Positions 34,229 to 44,215 of a stretch of DNA of 64,000 bases are shown in pieces. The first letter of the stretch is position 1. Every line of letters starts with the position of its first letter. The position numbers and the translations under genes were made by a program. The notes beneath the pieces were generated by a model. That model saw nothing but the letters and a program-made list of their open reading frames with translations. It had not been told where the DNA came from and searched no databases. This stretch comes from Hyalella azteca (Eukaryota > Arthropoda > Malacostraca > Amphipoda > Hyalellidae): the NCBI RefSeq assembly GCF_000764305.2, contig NW_025934664.1:124001-188000 (forward strand). Direction: 5' to 3'.

Positions 34229-34468
34229 CACTCGAGAAATTAGTGGAACTTTGTCCCAATAGTGATCTACTTTGTGTGGATCCTCTGGACCTTGCAGAGA
34301 AATTAGTGAAATTTTGTCCCAATAATGATCTACTTTGCGTGGAGCATCTGGACCCTATTTGTCCCGACAATAATGAGTATCAGTGCTATGTGCCCTCTGT
34401 GCTCGTGATGTGAGTGAAAAAGTAAGTCACTATTCAGACAATTAGACCAGTTAATTTTTCTTAGTGTA
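34229..34468. mobile_element. CACTCA-family MITE with internal duplication
   Basis: Starts CACTCGAGAAATTAGTGGAA and ends TTAATTTTTCTTAGTGTAG. The left part matches the copy at 35241 (ACTTTGTCCCAAT...GTGTGGA). A segment of about 73 bp (AGAAATTAGTG...CTCTGGACC) is tandemly duplicated inside. The palindrome is not recognisable. Confidence 0.6.
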
Positions 34469-35240
34469 GTCAGTTTAGAAATGGGTGAAGTTGACAGCTT
34501 GTACTTGTTGCAGTCTGATACCTGCTCTAGGAGCCTATCTCTAAATAAGCTATTTTAGAAAATAAAGACCGTTTAATCTCTCTTTTGTACTGTTCTTAAA
34601 CTTATCTTTAAAAAATTAAAAAAAAAACTATTTATGAACAACTCGTTCAGGTAGCATTCCTATGAACGCTCTACTAGCCTATCTAATTCTATCTAAATAA
34701 CGATTGTTCAAGCTCTCTTATAAAACTTATGACACATATTTTACTTATTATTAATTGATTTTAGACTAATTTGTTTCCATATCCCAGTGAACATTTTTCG
34801 ATTTCAATGTTTCATTTAAATTTGGAAATCTACACGCCAAAACGTAACACTTAAGATGTCGAAAAGAAAAATTTAATTTAATAACAAGATTGTTTGCACA
34901 CCTCCTTCCCTCGTATCTTAGTATATATGCGTAAATAATGTATGTAATTTTAATAATGTAATAAAATAATGTATATAATGAGCAGCTCAAAACTTGTTAA
35001 TGAGAAGTAACATTTCCTCATTGCAAAATAAATTTTTACATTGTTATAATTTAAACAAAGTGTGCAGTTTTAAGTATAAGACAAAATAATTTTCACCCTC
35101 ACAAGTTCACGATTCATTTAAAGAAGAAAACGAGGGACGGAAGCATTTCAAGATGTTATCTAATGCACGCGGAAAAATTGGCGCAGGCTTTGCCAGACGT
35201 TATGAGGAACTAAATGCCTTACATGTCTCGCGCCATCTTA
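34469..35240. other. AT-rich intergenic DNA
   Basis: No feature recognised beyond poly-A/T runs and ATGTATATAATG-type simple sequence near 34940-34980. Confidence 0.4.
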
Positions 35241-35423
35241 CACACTCAAAAAATTGAGTGATACTTTGTCCCAAAAGCAGTGCACTTTTTTGCAATTGTG
35301 TGGGTCATGCTGACCCAGTTCGGCCCAGCAAAAAATTTCCACGTCCGCTGTCTGCTGGTGGTGTGGGTAAGTAAGTGCGTCACTATTTGGAGAATGTGAC
35401 ACATTAATTTTTTTTAGTGTGCA
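35241..35423. mobile_element. CACTCA-family MITE, best-preserved copy
   Basis: Inverted ends CACACTCAAAAAATTGAG and AATTTTTTTTAGTGTG. The central palindrome TGGGTCATGCTGACCCA (35301-35317) is perfect around a 3-base spacer. The right half has GTCACTATT and ATGTGACACATTAA, shared with 8950, 34229 and 61089. Non-coding, 183 bp. Confidence 0.75.
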
Positions 35424-35504
35424 GACTGGCCCATAGAAGTTTCATGCGCTAGAGATTTGCTCGTTTCAGCAATACACAGACAGACAATTGCAGAAAATTC
35501 TGGA

Positions 35505-35575
35505 AAGATATAGAGAGCTAGAGAGGGAGAGAGATAGAGGGAGAGAGCCAGAGCGACAGAGAGAGAGAACGCGCT
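35505..35575. repeat. GA-rich microsatellite
   Basis: Irregular (GA)n and GAGAGAGAGCCAGAG repeats on the plus strand. Confidence 0.85.
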
Positions 35576-35840
35576 CTGCAAATCAGCGGCAAATGCAGCA
35601 ATAAATTTCAGCTCTCAGGAACAAATGTCGCGAGCCAAGCAACCTAATTGGAGAAGTTGTTTGTGTGTGCGATGGCACTCATGAGTGGCGAGTGCCGCCA
35701 TGTTTCTGGCAGATCGTGATCGCGTTAAGCGGTGCCACGATCTTCGCTGCCACCGCCTTAAACGCCGTCCAAAAATACGGCACCGATTAAAGTGGCGTCG
35801 CCCTTGTCGCCAGACAGTGGAATGATGAGACTTTTGGTTG
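35576..35840. other. GC-richer spacer, no gene recognised
   Basis: Contains GGCGAGTGCCGCCATG and several CpGs but no open frame of note. Could be regulatory; nothing specific supports this. Confidence 0.3.
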
Positions 35841-35849
35841 TACGAGTTA

Positions 35850-36180
35850 TGTTGGGACTGGGAGAGGGCCTGGGAGGGCTGGGACTGGAGCTGGCAAAGA
35901 GATAGGACTGGGGACTTGACCAGATTGAGGGACTTGCTGTGACCACAAATTGGTCACAAGCACCTTACTGGCATTAAGGGATTTGCTAAGAGTGGAGGAA
36001 TGGCTGGGACTTGATAAGATTTAGGATTTTGCTAGGAATTAAAGCTGGACCAAAAGGACTTGCTATTGTCCCAAGGGGATTTGCTAAATGTCCCCAAAGG
36101 GACTTCCATGGGCCAAGGGGACTTGCAATTACTTTGGAATACGCTCGAAGTCTGGGGACTTGACTTTACTCCTGGACTGA
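35850..36180. repeat. Degenerate GGGACTTGCT repeats
   Basis: GGGACTTG or GGGACTTGCT recurs about a dozen times at irregular spacing (15-40 bases). It reads as a decayed tandem array. Confidence 0.65.
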
Positions 36181-36519
36181 GTATGGCGTGGGACTTGATG
36201 CACATCTCTGACACACAGGGACAGAAATTAACTTCGACGAAAGACGAAAAAAATCAGTTATCCCAAAATATAGAAAAGGGAAAACCAAAATTCAATAATC
36301 TACTTCCTATAAACCTTGTAATGCAGAACTTCAGTGCGATCCTAAGAGGACCCATGCGGGCCCCCAGCGCACGCGGGCCTAATAATATTTTTGGTTATCC
36401 GTTAGTTCACTTGCTCTGCTGTGTTTGTCTTACATAAGACGGCCTGCTAGTCTTTTTTTAGGAAAAAATATCAATGTTTTATAACAATAAATGTAACAAC
36501 CTTCATTTTATACGGTTTT

Positions 36520-36680
36520 ATCTTTTGGCTGCATCTGACCATCTTTTGGCTGCAGGGCCTGACCATCTTTTGGCTGCATCTGACCATCTTTTGGCTGCAG
36601 TACCTGACCATCTTTTGGCTGCATCTGACCATCTTTTGACTGCAGTACCTGACCATCTTTTGACTGCATCTGGCCATTTT
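36520..36680. repeat. Two-variant minisatellite with higher-order period
   Basis: CTGACCATCTTTTGGCTGCA repeats seven times, with alternating linkers (a single T, or GTAC/GGGC) giving 21- and 24-bp units in a roughly 45-bp higher-order pattern. Confidence 0.92.
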
Positions 36681-37369
36681 CTATCAGCGGTGGGCCACGA
36701 CTTTGGAGTTTAAAAAGTGTTCCGTATAAAGGACCTTAATGAGCTAATTATCTGTTAAATAGAGATGGCTAATTACCTGTATAACAGAGCTCTGTTAAAT
36801 GCACACCATTTGAAAGTAGCTACACTAATGTAATGCTGCTTACATTTTTTTCTTTCTGCACAGCCTTTTATTTACTTGGGTTTCTTGTAAAATAACTGAA
36901 TAGATTGCGACGAAATTGAAAATAATGAAAAAATCTATGGTCTAGATTTCGCAGAGAAAGTCTTTCTAAAACCACGTAAATGTTGTTACGTACTCCAAAT
37001 TTAATTCTAATAATCTATTTCTGGACATTTCGTGGATTTAAACTGAATTAACAAAACAGGCATCCTGAAATGATTTTAGATGATTCTAGAACCCGAAATT
37101 CCATTTCTTCCTATCACTGAAAAAAATTTGGATTTAATCACACGAATATTGATTCTGTTGGCAATGCCGGGATATAAGTCTGCAATAGTTTGTTTCGTAC
37201 TTCGTCTTCGTTTCGTTTTCGTTCATTTTAACATCGTCAATTACGATATAATTGCGTCAATTAACTATTCCCATTCCATTAACTTTTCGTTAATAAATTT
37301 AGAAGAAAGATATCTACCTTATAGGCATTTGACGTTTATTAAAAGTTGAATAAACGTTTAGAAGATTAA
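36681..37369. other. AT-rich intergenic DNA
   Basis: Short open frames only; no array and no recognised domain. Confidence 0.4.
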
Positions 37370-37714
37370 TTAGAGTAGATAAAACGTTGTTTCCCGAATC
37401 GCTTCAAGTTGTGGAAATCTAATACTGAGTTCGGCGTCAGATGTCTTCATTTTATCACGGAGGTAACAAATATAAGTGAATAGCCGCTGATCTCCAAGTC
37501 GTGGAAATCTAGGAAGGATTTCCAGACAGCAGACCACCGCTTGATATTCAGCTTGCAGCACGGAAGATTGCCCTGCGTAGGCCAAGACAAAGTTATCGGC
37601 AAATTTCGAGGCAATGCGAGACTGCGATCGCCCGCCAATAAAAGTCTTGCGCTGTCTGTCCGCTGCACGGCGTCCATCTCCATCAGTCCGTCCGCAACCA
37701 ATCACTGTCCGCAC
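37370..37714 (-). pseudogene. Possible RNase H-like relic of a retrotransposon
   Basis: A 114-codon open frame contains RTDGDG near residue 9 and, about 45 residues on, SSVLQAEYQAVVCCLEIL. The second block resembles the E-containing helix of RNase HI domains in non-LTR retrotransposons (S-V-x-Q-A-E-x-x-A), and the first could be the leading D motif. No reverse transcriptase is visible alongside and later catalytic aspartates are not evident. If real, it is a short fragment of an old element; otherwise it is a chance frame. Confidence 0.28.
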
Positions 37715-38515
37715 AATAACACCAACATTTGCCCGTCCGGCTTCTTACTTTCCAAAAAATGGGAATAGTGCAAAGTGTTTCGTATTGTTATTATTGTTCA
37801 TGCTTATCATACAACTGGAAATATGAGCTTGTGATTTATAATGGGATTATCACTACTATTTTCCGCGAACGGAATATATCGTTTAGTGTTTTATATCGCT
37901 AATGATTATCGTAATTTTTATCAATTTTATATCGTAATTAATTCTTACTGTCAACAAAACTGGAAAAATTGAATAGTGCTTTCTACTGTAAATTTTATTT
38001 TTTTATATCGTCACCTAGAAATGTTGCATACTATTTCAATTGTTTTATATATGATAATCAAGAAGCTTCTATGATTAAACTGCTATAATAAGTTATCTAT
38101 CTATGACTAAACTGCTATAATAAGTTATCTCTCATGAATTTTACTATTTCTCAAGATTTATACTCACCGCCAATAACTAAAATAATATTCAGGCTGTGCT
38201 TTCTAAGAAAATCAAAGAAATCTAACGGAAAAGTCCACGATTATTCCATAGGCTCGCACATTGAAGACCGTGAAAAAACCACTCAGAGCACCAGCATTTA
38301 ATATATATGGAGGTTGCTCAAAAAGTTATTGAGTGGAAGAGAGACGAAGCTTTCTATTGATTCTTTTGTAAAAAACCATAACGAATCAGTCTTTTTGACG
38401 GACTGTTTTTGAGTTCTGCATGTCTGAGGTATAAGAGCTTTCATTTGCATGCTGGGTTTAGTATACAAGAGGAGAGAGGGAGAGACGGGCATTTATCGTA
38501 GGGAACCGAACAGAA
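37715..38515. other. AT-rich intergenic DNA
   Basis: CTGCTATAATAAGTTATCT is duplicated at about 38081 and 38109. Nothing else recognised. Confidence 0.4.
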
Positions 38516-38935
38516 CCTTCGATAATGGTTCAAAGAACCTTCGGTAATGGTTCAACTCTGTGGTGGTTCCTTTGGTAGAAACCATCGGTGATCATTCAGC
38601 TCTACGATGGTAGTGTTAGTAGAACACAAAATATGTACGCGTTGGAATGAACTCGATTTTTAATCTAACACAAAATACGCATTGAAAGGAACTCAACTTT
38701 TATTAGAAAACAAAATACGCAGTGGAATGAACTCGACTTTCAAAATAACACTAAATACGCATTGGAACGAACTCGACTTTCAATCTAACACAAAATACGC
38801 ATTGAAAGGAAATTAACTTTTAATATAACACAAAATATGCATTGAAAGGAAATCAACTTTTAATAAAATAAAAAAATACGCATTGAAAATAACTCGACTT
38901 TTATTTTAACACAAAAATGCATCATACTTAATTCT
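38516..38935. repeat. Tandem repeats: GGTTCAAAGAACC then a 41-bp array
   Basis: First, short repeats of GAACCTTCGGTAATGGTTCA (38516-38610). Then about eight diverged copies of a roughly 41-bp unit with ACACAAAATACGCATTGAAA and GGAACTCGACTTTTA to 38935. Confidence 0.88.
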
Positions 38936-39274
38936 TCTTATCCTATTACACAAATGATAGAGTTAAGGGAAATGCAAATGCGAGTGTCTCGCCTCGATTC
39001 CCTTCTAGCAAATGTGGGAGCAGGCGAGTGGTGGGGATTATGAAAGGGATCACATCAGTGGGACGAGGAGGGAGTAAATGAAGAGAAACGGAGAAGTGGA
39101 GATTACGGAAATAGGATAAATGAAGGAACACAGAGAGGGTTAAAGAGATAATGATATATGACAAATATGAGCTAAAAATTAGGAATAAAATTATTGTGAT
39201 AAACCGAGAGAAATCGTCCAGGAGAATAAATCGGGGTTGTGTAGAGAGAAGACTCGTGGTGAAAGGTAATGTGG
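38936..39274. other. Intergenic DNA
   Basis: No gene recognised; purine-biased plus strand. Confidence 0.4.
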
Positions 39275-39471
39275 AAAAATATAACTTAGAACTCACTGCA
39301 GTGAGTGACGGAGAGCGCATTTTCTCGTCGACGAAAACGTGAAGTCACGGACAGACGGACGGACGGACAGACGGACAGACGGACGGACAGACGGACGGAC
39401 AGACGGACGGACAGACGGACATGACGAGCACAATAGAGCATTTTTTCCATAAATGAGAAAATGCGCTAAAA
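39275..39471 (+). mobile_element. Microsatellite-carrying element, copy 4
   Basis: Starts AAAAATATAACTTAGAACTC with the perfect palindrome ACTCACTGCAGTGAGT, then the inverted arms AGCGCATTTTCTC and GAGAAAATGCGCT. It has the longest microsatellite of the four copies (GGACGGACAGAC repeated for about 75 bases). Confidence 0.87.
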
Positions 39472-39633
39472 TGGAAGAGGGATAGAGAGAGACAATTGTG
39501 AATGGGTTTTGAGAAGGAGGTTGACGTGAAATAACTGTATAATTAAAAAAGAATAAAATAATAAGAAATCTAACGCGGGAAGAGAAATGCATAAAATGGA
39601 AGGAATGTTCATGGAAAGAGCAAGAGAGAAAGG

Positions 39634-39703
39634 GAGGGAGGGGGGTAGTATCATTGTGAGGGGGTGAGAAGGGGGGAAGACTCTCCCCCTTCACCCCCTT
39701 CGC
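39634..39703. other. G-run tract and GC hairpin
   Basis: GGGAGGGAGGGGGG and further G5/G6 runs (G-quadruplex-prone), followed by a hairpin pairing GGGGGTGAGAAGGGGGG (39660-39676) with CCCCCTTCACCCCC (39685-39698). Confidence 0.55.
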
Positions 39704-39714
39704 GGTGTGTGTGG

Positions 39715-39850
39715 TCGCTCCCCTCTGGGTGGTCCTGGGGGGCAACCTCGTCTGCCCCCTCATCCCCACGGGACGCTGTCTGGCCCCCTCACCCCCAAGG
39801 GACGCTGTCTGGCCCCTCACCCCCNTCCGGCCCCTTACCCCCACGGGACA
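39715..39850. repeat. C-rich minisatellite of about 30 bp with an N
   Basis: Units containing GGGACGCTGTCTGGCCCCCT followed by CACCCCCA, about four copies. A single N at 39825 interrupts it. Confidence 0.85.
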
Positions 39851-41005
39851 GTTACGTCACCAACAGTTGACTGTTAATTAAGGTGACTGTACGCGGGGCA
39901 AGTATAGCAGATAATATTAGTGGCAAGTGTTTTTCATTTCGAATATTTTTTTTCTCATGATTTTTAGCCATAATTTTTTGGAATTTCGATAAAATTGATA
40001 ATTGAAAATAAAATGTATATTTTTTTTCTAATTACTAGCCCGATATTCGAAGCTGAATGTACTTTCCGCTAATACTTTCTAAAATAATAAAATACTTTGT
40101 AAAATAATAAAATGCTTTGTAAAATAATAAAATGCTTGCTAACTAATGAAAATTACTTATAACAGCTAATTATTTCCCCGTATATAGGCACCTATACATA
40201 GAAATGTTAATGAGTACTGTAGAATGCAGACCTAGATTTTTGCCTTCAAAATTTATTTATTTGTTGAAATGTTCAATGAGTGTCATTTTTATTCAGTTCC
40301 ACATTATTCACCGTCAGTCTCAACGAACGTAGAGAGCTTGAATAAGGAAACCTACATGATAGGTTCTTCTCTAAACTTAGTTCAGGATTACAGTAAATAA
40401 ATTGATTTATTAGCAAACTTCATCAATTTTCGACATCATAAATATTACAAGTTCTCAAAGAAACATTATTGCGAAATATCATTTGGTTCTAACCGACTTT
40501 AAAACGGTGAAATAATAAAAACATTAGTGAATTGATATTCGATATTCTTTGCAAGTTCGCTTGAAGCTCAAAGAATTGGTTTTATTATAAATGTTCATGT
40601 TCAGTTTTTTCAGTATATCAAGCATGTTTTTCATTGGCTTTGGTATCTCCAAGATCAGGTTACCGGATGATATTTTTAATGTATTACCTAAATTTTATCA
40701 ACAATAACGTGAAGACGGTTATACATAATATCTTATTAGCCAATGAATTATAATAAATTATTGTAATTAATGTTTTCATCATCAATAGAACAATACTGCG
40801 TACTTGCATACTGCGTTGTACCATGAAACACGTCAAGGTTATCGTCACAGCTATTTTTGTGCTCATGATAAGCAAAGGATAATGACAAAAAACACGTATC
40901 ATTTATGGGCAGCTTCTACGAACCCGTGTGCTGTGACAGCCTGATACATCCAGTTACAGTTACGGGCTTAAGCTTCAATGGGTTGTGCTCTAATTTAATG
41001 GGTTT
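39851..41005. other. AT-rich intergenic DNA
   Basis: A small triplication of AATAATAAAATGCTTTGTAA near 40080-40135. Otherwise no feature recognised. Confidence 0.45.
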
Positions 41006-41019
41006 ACAGATGCTGTAAA

Positions 41020-41576
41020 ATGGTTGACTCGGTCAATGGGTTGACTGAAAGAGCTGCAATGGGCTGACTTGGGCAATGACCGAAAACGCAACAATTAATG
41101 GGTTGACTCGGTCAATGAGCTGACCGAAAACGCAACATATTGGGCTGACTCGATCAATGGGTTGACCGAAAACGCAACAGTGGGTTGACTCGGTCAATGA
41201 GCTGACCGAGAACGCAGCAATGGGTTGACTCGGTCAATCAGTTGTCCGAAAACGCCGCAATGGGTTGACTCGGTCAATCAGTTGACCGAAAACGCAGCAA
41301 TGGGTTGACTCGGTCAATCAGTTGACCGAAAACGCAGCAATGGGTTGACTCGGTCAATCAGTTGACCGAAAACGCAGCAATGGGTTGACTCGGTCAATGA
41401 GTTGACTGAAAACGCAACAATGGGTTGACTCGGTCAATGAGTTGACTGAAAACGCAACAATGGGTTGACTCGGTCAATGAGCTGACCGAAAACGAAGCAA
41501 TGGGTTGACTCGGTCAATGAGCTGACCGAAAACGAAGCAATGGGTTGACTCGGTCAATCAGTTGTTCGAAATAGCT
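41020..41576. repeat. 40-bp minisatellite, about 14 copies
   Basis: A 40-bp unit made of TGGGTTGACTCGGTCAATGA and GCTGACCGAAAACGCAGCAA. The first few copies are shortened, the central copies identical. Each unit contains the partial palindrome TTGACTCGGTCAA. Confidence 0.96.
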
Positions 41577-41951
41577 GAATTGATGCGAAAATTTGAAACT
41601 ATGAATTTTGTTAGTGTATCTCTACTTGAAACAAAAAATCATTCTTTGTAGAATAAAACCAAATATATTCCAGCATTTCATCACCAGAATCTCATTCTCG
41701 ACGCTGGCGCCAAACTTGAGCTGTACTCCACATTGTTCTCATATATAATAGGGGATTACAAAGCAGAATCGACTGCGTAATCTCATGACCAAGCATTTAA
41801 TAATCAACTGATGCTCCATGCATAGAACATGGATTATTGTTCTTAAATCAAATTAGCATAGCATTGTTTCAAAATTTACTTGTAAGCACCGGTAAGCTCA
41901 AGGCCTCTAATTTTTGAGCTAGTATATTCCGGTTCAAATAAGATTAGGTAA
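41577..41951. other. AT-rich intergenic DNA
   Basis: No feature recognised. Confidence 0.4.
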
Positions 41952-42118
41952 AGGTGTTACGAAGTGAAAAGTCTACGTGCAGTTGTTACCAAATGAAAAG
42001 TTTATGTGCAGTTGTTACGAAGTGGAAAATTTATGTGCAGTTGTTACGAAGTGGAAAATTTGTGTGCAGCTGTTACCAAGTGAAAAGTTTATGCTAAGTT
42101 GTTACAAAATGAAAAGTG
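41952..42118. repeat. 29-bp minisatellite
   Basis: Nearly six copies of a 29-bp unit containing GTTACGAAGTGGAAAATTTA followed by TGTGCAGTT. Confidence 0.93.
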
Positions 42119-43396
42119 TATTCATTGTTCACTTACCCATGAATGAATGAATTATTAACTTCATCATTTCTTATCGTGAACCAACGAAAGGCAGCAATAC
42201 AGTCGCAGGAAACGCAGTGACTGCGTCAGCATTCAACACAGAGACGTTGTTGTTTGTGAGGCTTGCAGGTGTTGCTAGTCCGGCGCCGAGGGTTGATGAC
42301 TCATCGTTGTGGAACCCAACACAATTTTACGTCTTGCTATTATGAATAAGAATTTTTCTTTTTTAGCAGTTATTGAGGTTGGAAATTGCAACATTCTTCT
42401 ATCTAGGTCAAAATTTTCATGGTAAATTTACCGGTGTTTTATTCGCTTTTTATTTGCAACGCAAGATTAAGAATTTACTGCCATGTATACATATAGTTTA
42501 CGCATGTATGTATAGCACCGATCACTACTCACTAATTTATACTATGTATGATAAAAGAGAAAACTCATGGTATGCAAAAATTGATTAATTAATATAAATC
42601 AGTCCAGGAGTCACAGGCTGCTGAATTAATGTCACGATGATAATCCAGATTACTAGATGAGAAAGCTAGTCAGCTATGTTTATTTAAGACCCTTTTTCCA
42701 TTATTATAGGAAGTTGCACATATAAAAAATAAAATTATATATATTTTACATGTGACAGCGCAAGTGAAATAAAGAAGGGAACTCAATCAACGAAAATCCT
42801 GCACGTTGGATGGCTTTTATGAAATGATCAATGAAATTAGATAAATTCTTCTTTACTGTCAGGAATGAAATCGGTTAGTTTTACATAGCTCATGCATACT
42901 CACCTCTGAAAATGCACTAATTACTTATTTTTTCAAGCAAAACTTGTTAGTAGGTGAGTAAGTATTAGTAAAATTCACTAATAAAAGAAGTAAGTTCCCT
43001 GTAACTAAGCTGTTTCTGTCACATTTTGTCAGGGAGCAAACAACAGGTTTGTCAATATATTTTATTTCAATATAAAATAATTGGGATAACCATCTTACTA
43101 AGAATTACTTAATACATTTTTTAGTATTTAAATTTTTTAACCATTTAAAAATTTTGCTCTTCCTACTCCGTTCCAAAATTACTTTCTACAAAAAAATGCA
43201 TCGAGTTAGACCTAAAATGGAGTCTCGGCCTACGAAGAAAGACGAAGGTGAGAAGAAAATTCAAATTTCTTGAATGTTGCGAAAGTTTAGGTCGAGGTGA
43301 CAAGGCTTCGATTAAACTTAGACGATCAGTCAAGTTGGCGGGTAACAAATAGCGCTGCGGCCCATAGGCATATGTGTCCTAGGCCTACCCCTACAA
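42119..43396. other. AT-rich intergenic DNA, no gene recognised
   Basis: Short open frames without known domains; no array. Confidence 0.4.
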
Positions 43397-43535
43397 CACT
43401 CAGAGGGATGAGTGTGATGAGTCCAAATACTGATGTACTTTTCGTTCTTGTCTGGGTCATCATGAAGCATGATTGGACCGGCAAAAAAGGTGACTCTGTG
43501 CTGCGTGCTGAAAGTATGACAATATTTGGACAATA
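43397..43535. mobile_element. CACTCA-family MITE, partial copy
   Basis: Starts CACTCAGAGGGATGAGTG. It holds a decayed palindrome TGGGTCATCATGAAGCA (43453-43469) and the shared right-hand segment GACAATATTTGGACAATAAG, but the right terminus is missing or unrecognisable. Confidence 0.45.
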
Positions 43536-43961
43536 AGATTCATGCATTTTCCCCAATGCATCGACATTTTCAAATCAACTTTAAAGGTCACTCGTTTTTC
43601 ATGATTCATAAATGAAAAAACATGGTTCTGATTCGTTGAATTTGTTCCTCTGAAAACATCTCTGCCAATGATATTTGTATCATTAATCTAGTTCCAACTA
43701 CTTAAATAGTCTATAATACAAACATTAATTAATTTAATCAGTGATTAATTTTATTCATCGATCATAGATGCCTGAAGAAATTTACAAGGTCAATATCCAT
43801 GCAGCCACAAACGCTCACGTTTTGATTGATCACAATTTAAATCGCGCAGATATGCAATCACAAACACGCAGCTGCAGTTTACGTGTAAGAAATGATCGGT
43901 GCAGCAGTCCACGCACCCCTTGACAGCTGCTGTTCGTTAAAAAACTCTGCCTGATGTCACC
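43536..43961. other. Intergenic DNA
   Basis: No feature recognised. Confidence 0.4.
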
Positions 43962-44215
43962 ACGAATGCAGCTCAATATCGCACGAATGCAGTTCTCTTT
44001 GGTACGAATGCAGTTCAACACCGCACAAACGCAGTTCACCATCGCACGAATGAAGTTCTTTATAGCACGAATGCAGTTCTCCATTGTACAAATGCAATTC
44101 TCTATGTCACGAATGCAGTTCTCTATGGTACAAATGCAGCTCTGCACCGCACGAATGCAGTTCACTATCTTACTAATGCAGTTCATGATGGCACGAATGC
44201 AGTTCTCCACGACCT
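43962..44215. repeat. 21-bp minisatellite
   Basis: About twelve diverged copies of ACGAATGCAGTTCTCTATGG-like 21-bp units. The period is a multiple of three, so frames stay open on both strands without being genes. Confidence 0.93.

Noticed and set aside
36090..36120. NF-kB-like GGGACTTCC
   Set aside because: It lies within a decayed GGGACTTG repeat array, so the match follows from the repeat.
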